Positions 18,690 through 26,624 of a stretch of 64,000 bases of DNA are shown here, one piece after another; position 1 is the stretch's first letter, and every line of letters starts with the position of its first letter. The notes under the pieces were generated by a model that saw only the letters and a list, made by a program, of their open reading frames with translations, was not told the origin of the DNA and searched no databases. A program made the position numbers and the translations under genes. The stretch lies in assembly GCF_000769405.2 (NCBI RefSeq), contig NZ_CP053439.1, positions 3,654,001 through 3,718,000 of the forward strand, in the 5' to 3' direction. This DNA comes from Rhizobium brockwellii. GTDB taxonomy: Bacteria; Pseudomonadota; Alphaproteobacteria; Rhizobiales; Rhizobiaceae.

Positions 18690-18783
18690 CCTTGGGAAAA
18701 ACACCTTCATGTGGTTGACACGGAAAAGGTGACGGGGTATCTGCTCCCCCACCTAAACAGCGCGCCCGATGGCGCGCTTTTGA
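18690..18783 (+). promoter_or_regulatory. Structured purK-rpmJ leader with promoter-like element and hairpins
   Basis: TTGACA (18715-18720) is separated by 17 nt from TATCTG (18738-18743), a plausible sigma70 promoter for rpmJ. The same stretch can fold two ways: AAGGTG (18726-18731) can pair with CACCTT upstream (18702-18707), or AGGTG and GGGG can pair with CCCC and CACCT just downstream. A GC-rich hairpin followed by TTTT lies at 18760-18780. The region may be a promoter, a purK terminator, or an rpmJ leader with alternative folds; I cannot decide. Confidence 0.45.
18759..18782 (+). terminator. GC-rich hairpin with short T-run between purK and rpmJ
   Basis: Arms GCGCGCC and GGCGCGC around a CGAT loop are followed by TTTTGATT. 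It fits a rho-independent terminator for purK or an attenuator ahead of rpmJ. Confidence 0.6.
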
Positions 18784-18838
18784 TTGTTAAAGATACGGGC
18801 GAATGTGAATTCCCCCATAGAGATCGCGGATCAAAAAA

Positions 18839-18964
18839 ATGAAGATCAAGAATTCGCTCAAGTCGCTCAAGGCTCGTCACCGTGACAACCGTCTGGTTCG
18901 CCGCAAGGGCCGCATGTACATCATCAACAAGCTGAACCCGCGCTTCAAGGCTCGTCAGGGCTGA
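18839..18964 (+). CDS. rpmJ: 50S ribosomal protein L36
   Basis: A 41-residue ribosomal protein: [11 protein letters not shown] then [21 protein letters not shown] at the end. It lacks all cysteines of the zinc-ribbon form of L36 and resembles the cysteine-free type usual in alphaproteobacteria (E. coli YkgO is similar). Zinc-free L36 is thought to help growth when zinc is scarce. It stands alone, away from other ribosomal genes, with a structured leader. Confidence 0.95.
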   Translation: MKIKNSLKSLKARHRDNRLVRRKGRMYIINKLNPRFKARQG

Positions 18965-19076
18965 TTTCGCGCGTCCGGATCGCCCTGCCGCGTGCGCTTG
19001 CACCGGCAGATATATCCGGTGGGTCGCTACGGTGATCACGTCAAATTTGTTTGATCTTCGGCGCTGGCGGGCTAAT

Positions 19077-19712
19077 ATGTCCGCCATGCGCTTTTTTGCT
19101 TTGACATCAGCGGCGCTGCCGCTCGCCCTCATTCTCCTCACCTCCTCCTTTCCGGTCGCCGCCGCGGAAAAGCCGGCCGCCGCCATGAAAAAGGACGTCA
19201 TCGTCGAGCAGACGGATGTCAACAGTTCGCCGAAGCAGCACCTCGACCAGCTCTTCAGCCAGTTGAAGCGTGAACGCGACCCCGACAAGGCCAGCGGCAT
19301 CGCTAATGAAATCCGCATGGAATGGAACGATTCCGGCAGTGCCACCGTCAATCTGCTGATGCAGTGGGCCGACAAGGCGATCGAGGAAAAGCGAAATCCC
19401 GCCGCCCTCGATTTCCTCGACGAGGCGATCGCGCTGAAACCCGATTATGCCGAAAGCTGGAACCGCCGCGCCACGCTGAATTTCGTCATGGGCAATTATC
19501 GCAAGTCGATGTCCGACATCGAACGTGTGCTCGATCTCGAGCCGCGCCATTTCGGCGCGCTCTCCGGCATGGCGGCGATCCTCAGCAATTCCGGAAACGA
19601 CCAGCTGACCTTGAAGGCTTGGGAACGTTTCCTCGATGTCTATCCCGCCGAACGCACCGCGCAGGAACAGGCCAACACGCTTGCGGAAAAACTCGCCGGC
19701 AACCGCACCTGA
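19077..19712 (+). CDS. Exported TPR-repeat protein
   Basis: A 211-residue protein with an N-terminal signal sequence (M-R-F-F-A-L-T-S-A-A-L-P-L-A-L then to V-A-A-A), so likely periplasmic. Residues about 95-205 hold roughly three tetratricopeptide repeats, for example ALDFLDEAIALKPDYAESWN and a following N-Y-R-K-S-M-S-D-I-E-R-V-L-D-L-E-P repeat. Such repeats bind proteins; no enzyme domain is seen. Two ATGs (19077 and 19086) are possible starts. It stands alone on the plus strand between rpmJ and the hydrolase. Confidence 0.85.
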   Translation: MSAMRFFALTSAALPLALILLTSSFPVAAAEKPAAAMKKDVIVEQTDVNSSPKQHLDQLFSQLKRERDPDKASGIANEIRMEWNDSGSATVNLLMQWADKAIEEKRNPAALDFLDEAIALKPDYAESWNRRATLNFVMGNYRKSMSDIERVLDLEPRHFGALSGMAAILSNSGNDQLTLKAWERFLDVYPAERTAQEQANTLAEKLAGNRT

Positions 19713-19821
19713 TTCCGGGCGGCGGCCTTGACGTCGGATCGTGCCGCGCAATCTTAGAATAGAGCGGGAACGATGCGGTGCCCGCTCGCAGGTCATCCCG
19801 CAATTATCGCTTGTTGAGATC

Positions 19822-20898
19822 ATGCTTGCAGAAGTTTCCGCTCTTCTCGCCCCGCTCGCCGCCGCCATCGGTTACTCCACTTATAAGGCAAGGCAATTCG
19901 AACACGCCTATCCGAATATCGGCGAACTGACCGATGTCGGCGGCTACCGCATGAATGCCGTTCACGTCCCGCCACCAGAAAATGCGGATCTGCCGGCTCT
20001 GGTCTTCATTCACGGCGCCAGCGGCAATCTGCTCGACCAGGTCGTGGCCTTCCGCGCCGCACTCGAAGGCCGGGCGGAAATGCTGTTCGTCGATCGCCCC
20101 GGTCATGGCTATTCCGAACGCGGCGGTCCTGAGAACGCCGTCCCCTCCGGCCAGGCAGATGCAATCGCCAGACTGATGGAGAAGCGCGGCATCGAAAAGG
20201 CGATCATCATCGGCCATTCTTTCGGCGGCGCGATCACCGCCGCCTTCGGCCTGCGCCATCCTGACAAAACCGCCGGCCTGCTCTTCCTCGCGCCCGCCAC
20301 TCATCCATGGCCAGGCGGCATCGACTGGTATTATCATGTGGCAACCGTGCCGGTCCTCGGCTGGCTGTTCAACCACGCATTCGTCGTGCCGCTCGGGCTC
20401 AGCCGGCTGGAGCGCGGCACGCTGAACGTCTTCCGTCCCAATCCTCGCCCGGCCGACTACATCGAAAAAACCGGTCCGTCGCTGGTGCTGCGCCCCGACG
20501 CCTTCCACAACAATGCCGCCGATTTTAAAAGACTGCTCGCCTATGTGAAGGAGCAGTCGCTGCTCTATTCGCTGATCACCGCCCCGACCGTCATCATAAC
20601 AGGCGACAGCGACGAGATCGTCTGGGAACACCTGCACTCGCGCGGCCTTGCCCGCGATATATCGGGCTCCGAACTCATCACCGTCAGCGGCGTCGGCCAC
20701 AAGCCGGATTATCTCGCGACCGATGTCGCCATCGCCGCCATGGAGAAGATATCAGGCAAGCCGCGCGACCTGCAGGCGATCGCCCGCAGGGCCGAAGAAA
20801 GGCTTGCTACCGCCTCACATGATCGGACGGCCGCAGCCATACCGTCGTTAGGGCCGACAGGACCGCGCGCCTTTTCAGAGGTACAGAGGACGCTGTAG
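19822..20898 (+). CDS. Alpha/beta-fold hydrolase with repeat-derived C-terminus
   Basis: A 358-residue alpha/beta hydrolase. An N-terminal hydrophobic helix (M-L-A-E-V-S-A-L-L-A-P-L-A-A-A) suggests membrane anchoring. The oxyanion segment FIHGASGN, the nucleophile in GHSFGG, an aspartate in TGDSDEIV and a histidine in GVGHKPDY make a complete catalytic triad. The substrate is unknown. The last ten codons and the stop lie inside a family-2 palindromic repeat (20863-20920), so the C-terminus was probably altered when the repeat inserted. I chose ATG 19822 over an upstream in-frame start because it begins at the hydrophobic helix. Confidence 0.85.
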   Translation: MLAEVSALLAPLAAAIGYSTYKARQFEHAYPNIGELTDVGGYRMNAVHVPPPENADLPALVFIHGASGNLLDQVVAFRAALEGRAEMLFVDRPGHGYSERGGPENAVPSGQADAIARLMEKRGIEKAIIIGHSFGGAITAAFGLRHPDKTAGLLFLAPATHPWPGGIDWYYHVATVPVLGWLFNHAFVVPLGLSRLERGTLNVFRPNPRPADYIEKTGPSLVLRPDAFHNNAADFKRLLAYVKEQSLLYSLITAPTVIITGDSDEIVWEHLHSRGLARDISGSELITVSGVGHKPDYLATDVAIAAMEKISGKPRDLQAIARRAEERLATASHDRTAAAIPSLGPTGPRAFSEVQRTL

Positions 20899-20920
20899 CA
20901 CTTTGAATGCTGCATAATTT
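20863..20920. repeat. Palindromic repeat, family 2, overlapping a gene end
   Basis: CCGCGCGCCTTTTCAGAG, then GGACGCTGTAGCACTTTGAA and TGCATAATTT match the order seen at 39445-39500 and, reversed, at 27589-27688. The right hairpin arm is lost in this copy. The hydrolase stop TAG (20896-20898) is within the repeat. Confidence 0.8.
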
Positions 20921-20947
20921 TGTCCTCAGCATCGTCCGAAACCTGCC

Positions 20948-21664
20948 TCAGGCGCCGAGACTGACGCCACCATCGCAGGTGATGACATGGCCACTCATAA
21001 ATCCGTTTCCGATCAGGAAGGCAATCGCCTCCGCAATATCCTCCGGCCTGCCGACACGGCCGACCGGCGTGCGGCCGGCGAAATCCGTAAAGACGTTATC
21101 GCGCTGCTCGGGCGGCAGGAAACTCCACCACGGCGTATCGACGACCCCGGGGGAAACGCCGTTGACGCGCAGCGGCTTCAATTCGGCGGCAAGCACCGGC
21201 ACCATCGCCTCGATGCCGGCATTGACGGCCGCAAGTCCGGCCGTGCCAGGCATCGCTGCCTGCGCGCTGACCGCCGAAACGAAGGTGATGCTGCCGCCCG
21301 GCAGCAACAGCGGCAGTGCCGCCTGGGCTGCTGCGGCATGCGGAATGAGCTTTGTCTGAAACCCGGCAAGCAGATCCGCCATGTCGAGCGTCGCAAAAGG
21401 TCCGGCGCCATGACCGCTGCCCATCGCCAGCACGAGATGACCGAATGCGCCGATCCCGGCAAAAGCCTCCCCGAGGCCGGAAAGCTCCGTCGCATCGAGC
21501 ACCAGGCTGCGTAGTTCGCCCTCGAGCGATGCCGTCGCCGCAGCAAGCTTTTCGCCGTCGCGGCCCGCAATGGTAACGGTATACCCCTGTTTCAAAAGTA
21601 ATTTCGCCGTGGCGAGGCCGATGCCGGAAGAACCGCCGATGACGACCACATGCTGCAAAGACAT
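20948..21664 (-). CDS. Short-chain dehydrogenase-like protein lacking the catalytic Tyr and Lys
   Basis: A 238-residue protein of the SDR family. The NAD(P) motif is GGSSGIGLA near residue 10-18, and the C-terminal half has the usual R-V-N-G-V-S-P-G-V-V-D-T-P-W. The active-site Y-x-x-x-K is absent: after V-S-A-V-S-A-Q the sequence reads G-T-A-G-L-A-A-V-N-A-G-I, with Gly and Asn in those places. The N-N-A-G motif is also missing. It may bind a nucleotide without classic redox chemistry. It is divergent from the XRE regulator at 21781, which may control it. Confidence 0.85.
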   Translation of the reverse strand: MSLQHVVVIGGSSGIGLATAKLLLKQGYTVTIAGRDGEKLAAATASLEGELRSLVLDATELSGLGEAFAGIGAFGHLVLAMGSGHGAGPFATLDMADLLAGFQTKLIPHAAAAQAALPLLLPGGSITFVSAVSAQAAMPGTAGLAAVNAGIEAMVPVLAAELKPLRVNGVSPGVVDTPWWSFLPPEQRDNVFTDFAGRTPVGRVGRPEDIAEAIAFLIGNGFMSGHVITCDGGVSLGA

Positions 21665-21765
21665 AGTGCTGCTCCTTGAATTGATCGAGCCGCAGACACT
21701 TCAACCACCTGCGACACGTCAATCATGCGCGGCTCGGAAACGGCAAACAGTTCCAGTTTTATCCT

Positions 21766-21777
21766 GGTATCGATACT
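21766..21777. promoter_or_regulatory. Possible operator palindrome between SDR and XRE regulator
   Basis: GTATCGATAC (21767-21776) is a perfect 10-bp palindrome just before the regulator start and within the 116-nt divergent gap. Function is inferred only from position. Confidence 0.35.
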
Positions 21778-21780
21778 GAT

Positions 21781-22638
21781 ATGATCGCTCCCATGGACCA
21801 AAGACCCGGTACATTCGAAGCCCGTCGCCGTGAATTCGCAGCCTTTCTGCGTTCCCGTCGCGAGCGGCTGACGCCCTCCGAGGTTGGCCTGCCGGAGGGT
21901 TTTCGCCGGCGTACGCCGGGTCTCCGCCGCGAGGAGCTCGCCATGCTCGCCGGCGTCGGCACCACCTGGTACACCTGGCTGGAACAGGGCCGTGACATCA
22001 GGCCCTCCATGCAGGTGCTCAATGCCCTTGCCGATGCGCTGCGCCTCGACGAGGCCGAGCGCCGGCATCTCTTCATCCTCAACAATCGGCAAGTGCCTCA
22101 GGCAATCTCGTCCGCACCCGAATGTGTCGACGAGCCGCTGCAGCGCATGCTCGCCAACCTGACACACCAGCCGGCCTATGTGCTCGGCCGCCGGTGGGAC
22201 GTGCTCGCCTGGAACCGTGCCGCCGAGGTGCTGTTCGGCGGTTACGACACGCTCGACCGCGACGAGCGCAATACCATGCATCGCCTCTTTGCCGACCCCG
22301 CGCATCGCAAGCTGCTCGTCGACTGGGAAGCCGTTGCCCGCGTCTCGCTGGCGATGTTTCGCGCCGACAGTGCGCGTTATGCCGGCGATCCGGATTTCGA
22401 TCGGCTGATCGCGCTGCTGAAACAGGCAAGCCCTGAATTTCGTGATTGGTGGCAGCGCCACGAGGTCGTCAATCCGCTGTCCGGCATCAAGCGCATCGAC
22501 CATCCAGTCAAGGGCCGCATGTCCTTCGAACATACCGGCCTGACACTGACCAGTCGGCCGGAGATGAAACTCATCGTCTATACGCCGCTCGATGACGACG
22601 ACACCAACCGGAAACTCGCCGAACTGCTGACGCTCTAG
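21781..22638 (+). CDS. XRE/MmyB-type helix-turn-helix regulator
   Basis: A 285-residue DNA-binding protein. An N-terminal helix-turn-helix (FLRSRRERLTPSEVGLP, then RTPGLRREELAMLAGVGTTW) and a C-terminal MmyB-like ligand-binding domain (from about residue 110, with W-D-V-L-A-W-N-R-A-A and G-D-P-D-F) give the MmyB architecture, thought to bind fatty acid-like or other small ligands. Its genes often sit divergent from an SDR that they control, as here. An ATG four codons downstream (M-D-Q-R-P-G) is an equally possible start; neither has a clear ribosome-binding site. Confidence 0.9.
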   Translation: MIAPMDQRPGTFEARRREFAAFLRSRRERLTPSEVGLPEGFRRRTPGLRREELAMLAGVGTTWYTWLEQGRDIRPSMQVLNALADALRLDEAERRHLFILNNRQVPQAISSAPECVDEPLQRMLANLTHQPAYVLGRRWDVLAWNRAAEVLFGGYDTLDRDERNTMHRLFADPAHRKLLVDWEAVARVSLAMFRADSARYAGDPDFDRLIALLKQASPEFRDWWQRHEVVNPLSGIKRIDHPVKGRMSFEHTGLTLTSRPEMKLIVYTPLDDDDTNRKLAELLTL

Positions 22639-22643
22639 GTTTC

Positions 22644-22692
22644 TTTACGCAGGTCGTCGTCGCAAACTCGCGACATACTTTTGCGCCACATG
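22644..22692. repeat. Palindromic repeat, family 1
   Basis: TTTACGCAGGTCGTCGTCGC, followed by AAACTCGCGACATACTTTTG and CGCCACATG, aligns with the reverse complement of 15844-15892. The arms have diverged more than in that copy. It lies directly after the stop of the XRE regulator. Confidence 0.75.
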
Positions 22693-22772
22693 TTTTAAAG
22701 CCAACCCCTTGCATTGCCTCGGGCTGTCGCAGCCCCATATGTTTTTCATCATTGTCCATAGGAGGGGAAATC

Positions 22773-24509
22773 GTGGGCCGCCTGCATATTGGGACAATCT
22801 CCGTCATATCAGCATTGTCGCTGAGCCTGACCTCGGCTTTTGCTGCCTCGCCTGCACCCGTCGAAGCCGAGCACGGCATGGTCGTCACCGCCCAGCATCT
22901 GGCGACCGATGTCGGCGTCGAGGTGCTGAAAAGCGGCGGCAACGCCGTCGATGCGGCGGTCGCCGTCGGTTATGCGCTGGCGGTGGTCTATCCCTCGGCC
23001 GGCAATCTCGGTGGCGGCGGCTTCATGACCATCCGCCTGAAGGACGGCACCAAGACCTTCCTCGATTTCCGCGAACGCGCGCCGCTTGCCGCAACGAAGA
23101 CCATGTATCTCGACGCCAAGGGCGATATCGTGCCGCGCGCCAGCCTCGACGGTTATCTTGCCGTCGGCGTGCCGGGCTCCGTCCTGGGCTTCGAGACCGC
23201 GCGCGAGAAATACGGCACCAAGTCGCGCGAAGAACTGATCGCACCGGCGCTCCGCTTCGCCAAGGAAGGTTTCACGCTGGAACAGGGCGACGCCGCAAGT
23301 TTCGCAGGCAACGCCAAGCGCCTCGCCAAGGATGAAGCCACTGCAAAGATCTTCCTGAAACCGGACGGCAAACCCTATGCATCCGGCGAAAAACTCCAGC
23401 AACCGGACCTTGCCGCCGTCCTGGAAGGCATTTCCGAAAAAGGCCCCGACGCCTTCTATAAGGCCGCGCCCGCCGAGGCGATCGTCAAGGCGAGCCAGGC
23501 CAAGGGCGGTATCCTCGCCAAGGAGGATTTCGAGCAATATACCGTGCGCGAATTGAAGCCGATCGAGTGCAATTACCGCGGCTACGACATCATCTCTTCG
23601 CCGCCACCGTCTTCCGGCGGCGTCATCATCTGCGAGATCCTCAACGTTCTGGAAGGATACCCGCTTTCCTATCTCGGCTATAACTCGGCCGAAACCGTGC
23701 ACATCATGGTCGAGGCGATGCGCTATGCCTATGTCGACCGCAATGCTGCACTCGGCGATCCCGATTTCGTCGAGAACCCGATCACAAAGCTGCTCGACAA
23801 GAAGTATGCTTTGGAGATCGCCGCCAAGATCGACCCTTACAAGGCCGGCACCTCGGCGAACCTGAAGCCGCTCGGCGGCAAGGAAAGCACCGAGACCACG
23901 CATTATTCGATCATCGACGACGAGGGCAATGCGGTCGCCGTCACCTATACGCTGAATGGCTCCTTCGGTGCCGCGGTCGTAGCGCCCGGCACCGGTGTCC
24001 TGCTCAACAACGAGATGGACGACTTCACCTCCAAGCCCGGCGTGCCAAACCTCTACGGACTGGTGCAGGGCGAGGCAAATGCCATCGCCCCGAAGAAGAC
24101 GCCGCTCTCCTCGATGAGCCCGACGATCGTCACTCGGGACGGCAAACCCTTTATGGTGATCGGCAGCCCCGGCGGCTCGCGCATCATTACCATCACGCTG
24201 GAAGCGATCCTCAATGTCCTCGATTTCGGCATGGATATCAGTCAGGCGGTCAACGCCCCGCGTCTCCACCACCAATGGCAGCCGGACAAGGTCTTTCTCG
24301 AACCCTATGCACTTTCGCCGGATACGGAAAAGACGCTCGCCGCCATGGGCTACAGCTTCGATGGCGGCAATGACACGCCGCAATGGGGCCAGGCCGCCGG
24401 CATCCTCGTCGGCGGCAAAAGCCTTGCGGCCATCGCAAAAGGCGGCGGTGCCCGCTACAACGGCGCCATGGATAGCCGCGCAGCGGAAGGGTCGGCAAGC
24501 GGCTACTGA
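22773..24509 (+). CDS. ggt: Gamma-glutamyltransferase (glutathione hydrolase)
   Basis: This periplasmic enzyme transfers or hydrolyses gamma-glutamyl groups, for example from glutathione. The product has 578 residues and a signal peptide (V-G-R-L-H-I-G-T-I-S then a hydrophobic stretch to A-F-A-A-S). The self-cleavage site is TTHYSI; the nucleophile is Thr375. Other family marks are GGNAVDAAVAVGYALAVVYP, GNLGGGGFM and PLSSMSPTIV. I choose the GTG start at 22773 because AGGAGGGG lies five nt upstream. The enzyme is complete, with both subunits' sequence present. It is followed by a PLP dehydratase on the same strand, but that gene seems to have its own promoter. Confidence 0.96.
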   Translation: MGRLHIGTISVISALSLSLTSAFAASPAPVEAEHGMVVTAQHLATDVGVEVLKSGGNAVDAAVAVGYALAVVYPSAGNLGGGGFMTIRLKDGTKTFLDFRERAPLAATKTMYLDAKGDIVPRASLDGYLAVGVPGSVLGFETAREKYGTKSREELIAPALRFAKEGFTLEQGDAASFAGNAKRLAKDEATAKIFLKPDGKPYASGEKLQQPDLAAVLEGISEKGPDAFYKAAPAEAIVKASQAKGGILAKEDFEQYTVRELKPIECNYRGYDIISSPPPSSGGVIICEILNVLEGYPLSYLGYNSAETVHIMVEAMRYAYVDRNAALGDPDFVENPITKLLDKKYALEIAAKIDPYKAGTSANLKPLGGKESTETTHYSIIDDEGNAVAVTYTLNGSFGAAVVAPGTGVLLNNEMDDFTSKPGVPNLYGLVQGEANAIAPKKTPLSSMSPTIVTRDGKPFMVIGSPGGSRIITITLEAILNVLDFGMDISQAVNAPRLHHQWQPDKVFLEPYALSPDTEKTLAAMGYSFDGGNDTPQWGQAAGILVGGKSLAAIAKGGGARYNGAMDSRAAEGSASGY

Positions 24510-24582
24510 CGCTTCGGGATCGCCTGATCAAACGGTCGGCGGAAGCGCAACGCGGCTCGAGAAGCAGCGGTGGAACCATTCA

Positions 24583-24633
24583 TGTCACCGTGACAAAGTC
24601 GCCGTTCACAATTGGCTTGCCGCGCCCTATGCA
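24583..24633 (+). promoter_or_regulatory. Candidate promoter and operator upstream of PLP dehydratase
   Basis: TGTCAC-C-GTGACA (24583-24595) is a perfect inverted repeat. About 9 nt downstream, TTCACA (24605-24610) and TATGCA (24628-24633) are separated by 17 nt, a fair sigma70 spacing. The palindrome would suit a dimeric regulator next to the -35 box. Confidence 0.45.
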
Positions 24634-24664
24634 TAGTCGAACCCGCAAGCAGAAAGATTCCCGA

Positions 24665-25639
24665 ATGGCCAGCATTGAAATGATTGTCGCAGCTCGCGCC
24701 CGTCTGCGCGGTCATATCAGGCGCACGCCGCTTCTCTCCTCCCCTTTCCTCGATGAGATCGCCGGCCGGCGTCTGTTCGTGAAAGCGGAATGTCTGCAGC
24801 ATTCCGGCTCGTTCAAGTTTCGCGGCGGCTGGTCGGCCGTCTCCGGCCTCGATGCTGCGGTACGCTCGAAGGGCGTCATCGCCTTCTCCTCCGGCAACCA
24901 CGCCCAGGGCGTTGCGCTTGCGGCCAAGCTGCACGGCGTGCCCTCCGTCATCATCATGCCGAGCGATGCCCCGAAGCTGAAGATCGCCAACACCCGCGCC
25001 TTCGGCGCTGAAGTGGTGCTCTACGACCGCGTCAACGAGGATCGCGACGAGATCGGCGCGAGGCTTTCAGCCGAGCGCGGCCTGACGCTGATCAAGCCCT
25101 TCGACGAACCGCTTGTCATCGCCGGTCAGGGCACGACCGGTCTCGAAATCTCCGAGCAGGCTGGGGAGGAGGGCGTGACATCAGCCGAAGTCCTCGTTCC
25201 CTGCGGCGGCGGCGGATTGACCTCCGGCATCGCGCTCGCCCTTGAAGCCAGCTCCCCCGGCTTTCGCGTCCGTCCCTGCGAGCCCAGGGATTTCGACGAC
25301 ACGACCCGCTCGCTCGCCTCCGGCAAGATCGAACGCAACGCGGCGGTATCGGGCTCGATCTGCGATGCGATCGTCACGCCGCAGCCGGGCAACATCACCT
25401 TCCCGATCCTCAAGCGCCTCGCCGGTGCCGGCATCGTCGTCACCGACGAGGAGGCGCTGCGCGCCATGGCACTTGCCTTCTCGCGATTGAAGATCGTCGT
25501 CGAGCCCGGCGGTGCCGTGGCGCTCGCCGCCGCCCTCTTCCATGGCAATGCCCTGGAAAGCGACACGGCCGTCGTGGTCACCTCCGGCGGCAATGTCGAT
25601 CCCGATATCTTCGCCACGGCTCTGGAACGTTTCGGCTGA
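24665..25639 (+). CDS. PLP-dependent threonine/serine dehydratase-like enzyme
   Basis: A 324-residue fold-type II PLP enzyme of the threonine dehydratase / serine racemase group, which deaminates or racemises hydroxy-amino acids. The PLP lysine is K51 in HSGSFKFRGG, the phosphate-binding loop is CGGGGLTSG, and SSGNHAQGVALAA binds the cofactor ring. No C-terminal ACT domain is present, so it is of the unregulated catabolic or racemase type rather than biosynthetic IlvA. The start at 24665 follows a promoter-like region; the frame is open further upstream without a good ribosome site. It lies 155 nt after ggt. Confidence 0.9.
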   Translation: MASIEMIVAARARLRGHIRRTPLLSSPFLDEIAGRRLFVKAECLQHSGSFKFRGGWSAVSGLDAAVRSKGVIAFSSGNHAQGVALAAKLHGVPSVIIMPSDAPKLKIANTRAFGAEVVLYDRVNEDRDEIGARLSAERGLTLIKPFDEPLVIAGQGTTGLEISEQAGEEGVTSAEVLVPCGGGGLTSGIALALEASSPGFRVRPCEPRDFDDTTRSLASGKIERNAAVSGSICDAIVTPQPGNITFPILKRLAGAGIVVTDEEALRAMALAFSRLKIVVEPGGAVALAAALFHGNALESDTAVVVTSGGNVDPDIFATALERFG

Positions 25640-25705
25640 ACATCGTGCAAGTGAACGCCATCGACCATCCGCAGCAGAGCCGCGGATGGTTTCTATCTGT
25701 GATCG

Positions 25706-26503
25706 TTATGCGCTCTTGTAGCGTTTCGCCGGCGCGGTGCGAGATAGGTTCGGCATCAGTGCCTGGCGCGCCTGCTCGTAAGCTGCAAGCTGGCCGGCAT
25801 CTTCGAGCGACGGGATCGTCGCGAACTCGCCCTGCTCGAGGCCTGCAAGCGACGCATCGACCATATCCTCCGCCGACATCACGATCTCATTGGGCAGATG
25901 CTCGACCGGCGTGCCGGCGATGTCCCAGAATTCTGTCGCAGTGGCGCCAGGCAGAACGGCCTGAATGCGGATATTCTTCGCTGCCAGCTCATGCTTCAGC
26001 GACTGGCTGAAGGCGAACACGAAGGCTTTCGTACCGCCATAGACGCCGTTCAGCAGCTCCGGCGCGATCGCGACAATGGACGCAATATTGATGATCGTGC
26101 CGCCGCCACGCGCGACGAAGCCGGGAACGGCGGCATAGGTCAGCCGCATCAGCGCCGTCACGTTGAGCTCAATCATCTCCTGCATCTTATCGACATCGGC
26201 GGCAAGCAGCGGTGCCGTTCCGCCGACGCCGGCATTGTTGACCAGAAGCGTGATGCTCCGGTCTTCCTTCAGCACGCTTTCGACGCGAGCAAGGCCGGCC
26301 TTGTTGCCAAGATCGGCGACGACGGTCTCGATCGTCCGTCCGGTCTCATCACTCAACCGACTTGCAAGCGCCTGCAGCCGCTCACCGTTGCGGGCAACGA
26401 GGATGAGATTGTAACCCTGCTTTGCCAGCCTGTGGGCATAAATTGCGCCGATGCCCGAGGATGCGCCGGTTACCAGCGCCGTGCCCTTATGTTCCAGTGT
26501 CAT
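25706..26503 (-). CDS. Short-chain dehydrogenase/reductase
   Basis: A complete classical SDR of 265 residues: NAD(P)-binding TGASSGIGAIYA, N-N-A-G near residue 89-92, catalytic serine in N-I-A-S-I-V, and the Y-G-G-T-K form of the catalytic Y-x-x-x-K. Basic residues after strand 2 (V-A-R-N-G-E-R) suggest NADP. The substrate is unknown. It is divergent from a GlxA-type regulator across 121 nt, the usual arrangement for a regulator and its target. Confidence 0.92.
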   Translation of the reverse strand: MTLEHKGTALVTGASSGIGAIYAHRLAKQGYNLILVARNGERLQALASRLSDETGRTIETVVADLGNKAGLARVESVLKEDRSITLLVNNAGVGGTAPLLAADVDKMQEMIELNVTALMRLTYAAVPGFVARGGGTIINIASIVAIAPELLNGVYGGTKAFVFAFSQSLKHELAAKNIRIQAVLPGATATEFWDIAGTPVEHLPNEIVMSAEDMVDASLAGLEQGEFATIPSLEDAGQLAAYEQARQALMPNLSRTAPAKRYKSA

Positions 26504-26589
26504 GATCCGTCTCCTTGCATGCGCCGGCCCGATGCCTTGCGCTTGAGGAGATTCTTACGCCCGATTGTGAAAGTCCTAAATGTCATATA

Positions 26590-26621
26590 TACCACCTTTC
26601 AGGACATCCTCTTTTCAGGAC
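26590..26621. promoter_or_regulatory. Direct repeats in SDR/GlxA-type divergent promoter region
   Basis: TTTCAGGAC occurs twice, at 26597-26605 and 26613-26621, ending four nt before the regulator start. A partial inverse copy (GAAAGTCCT) lies near 26568. They may be operator half-sites for the regulator. Confidence 0.4.
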
Positions 26622-26624
26622 GCG

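Noticed and set aside
18738..18783. Known small RNA (6S or a named rhizobial sRNA) between purK and rpmJ
   Set aside because: The stretch is too short for 6S and I cannot match it to a named RNA by eye, so it is listed only as a structured leader.
22809..24383. Minus-strand open frame of 524 codons opposite ggt
   Set aside because: Shadow of a complete gamma-glutamyltransferase gene; composition is Arg/Asp/Gly-rich with no domain.
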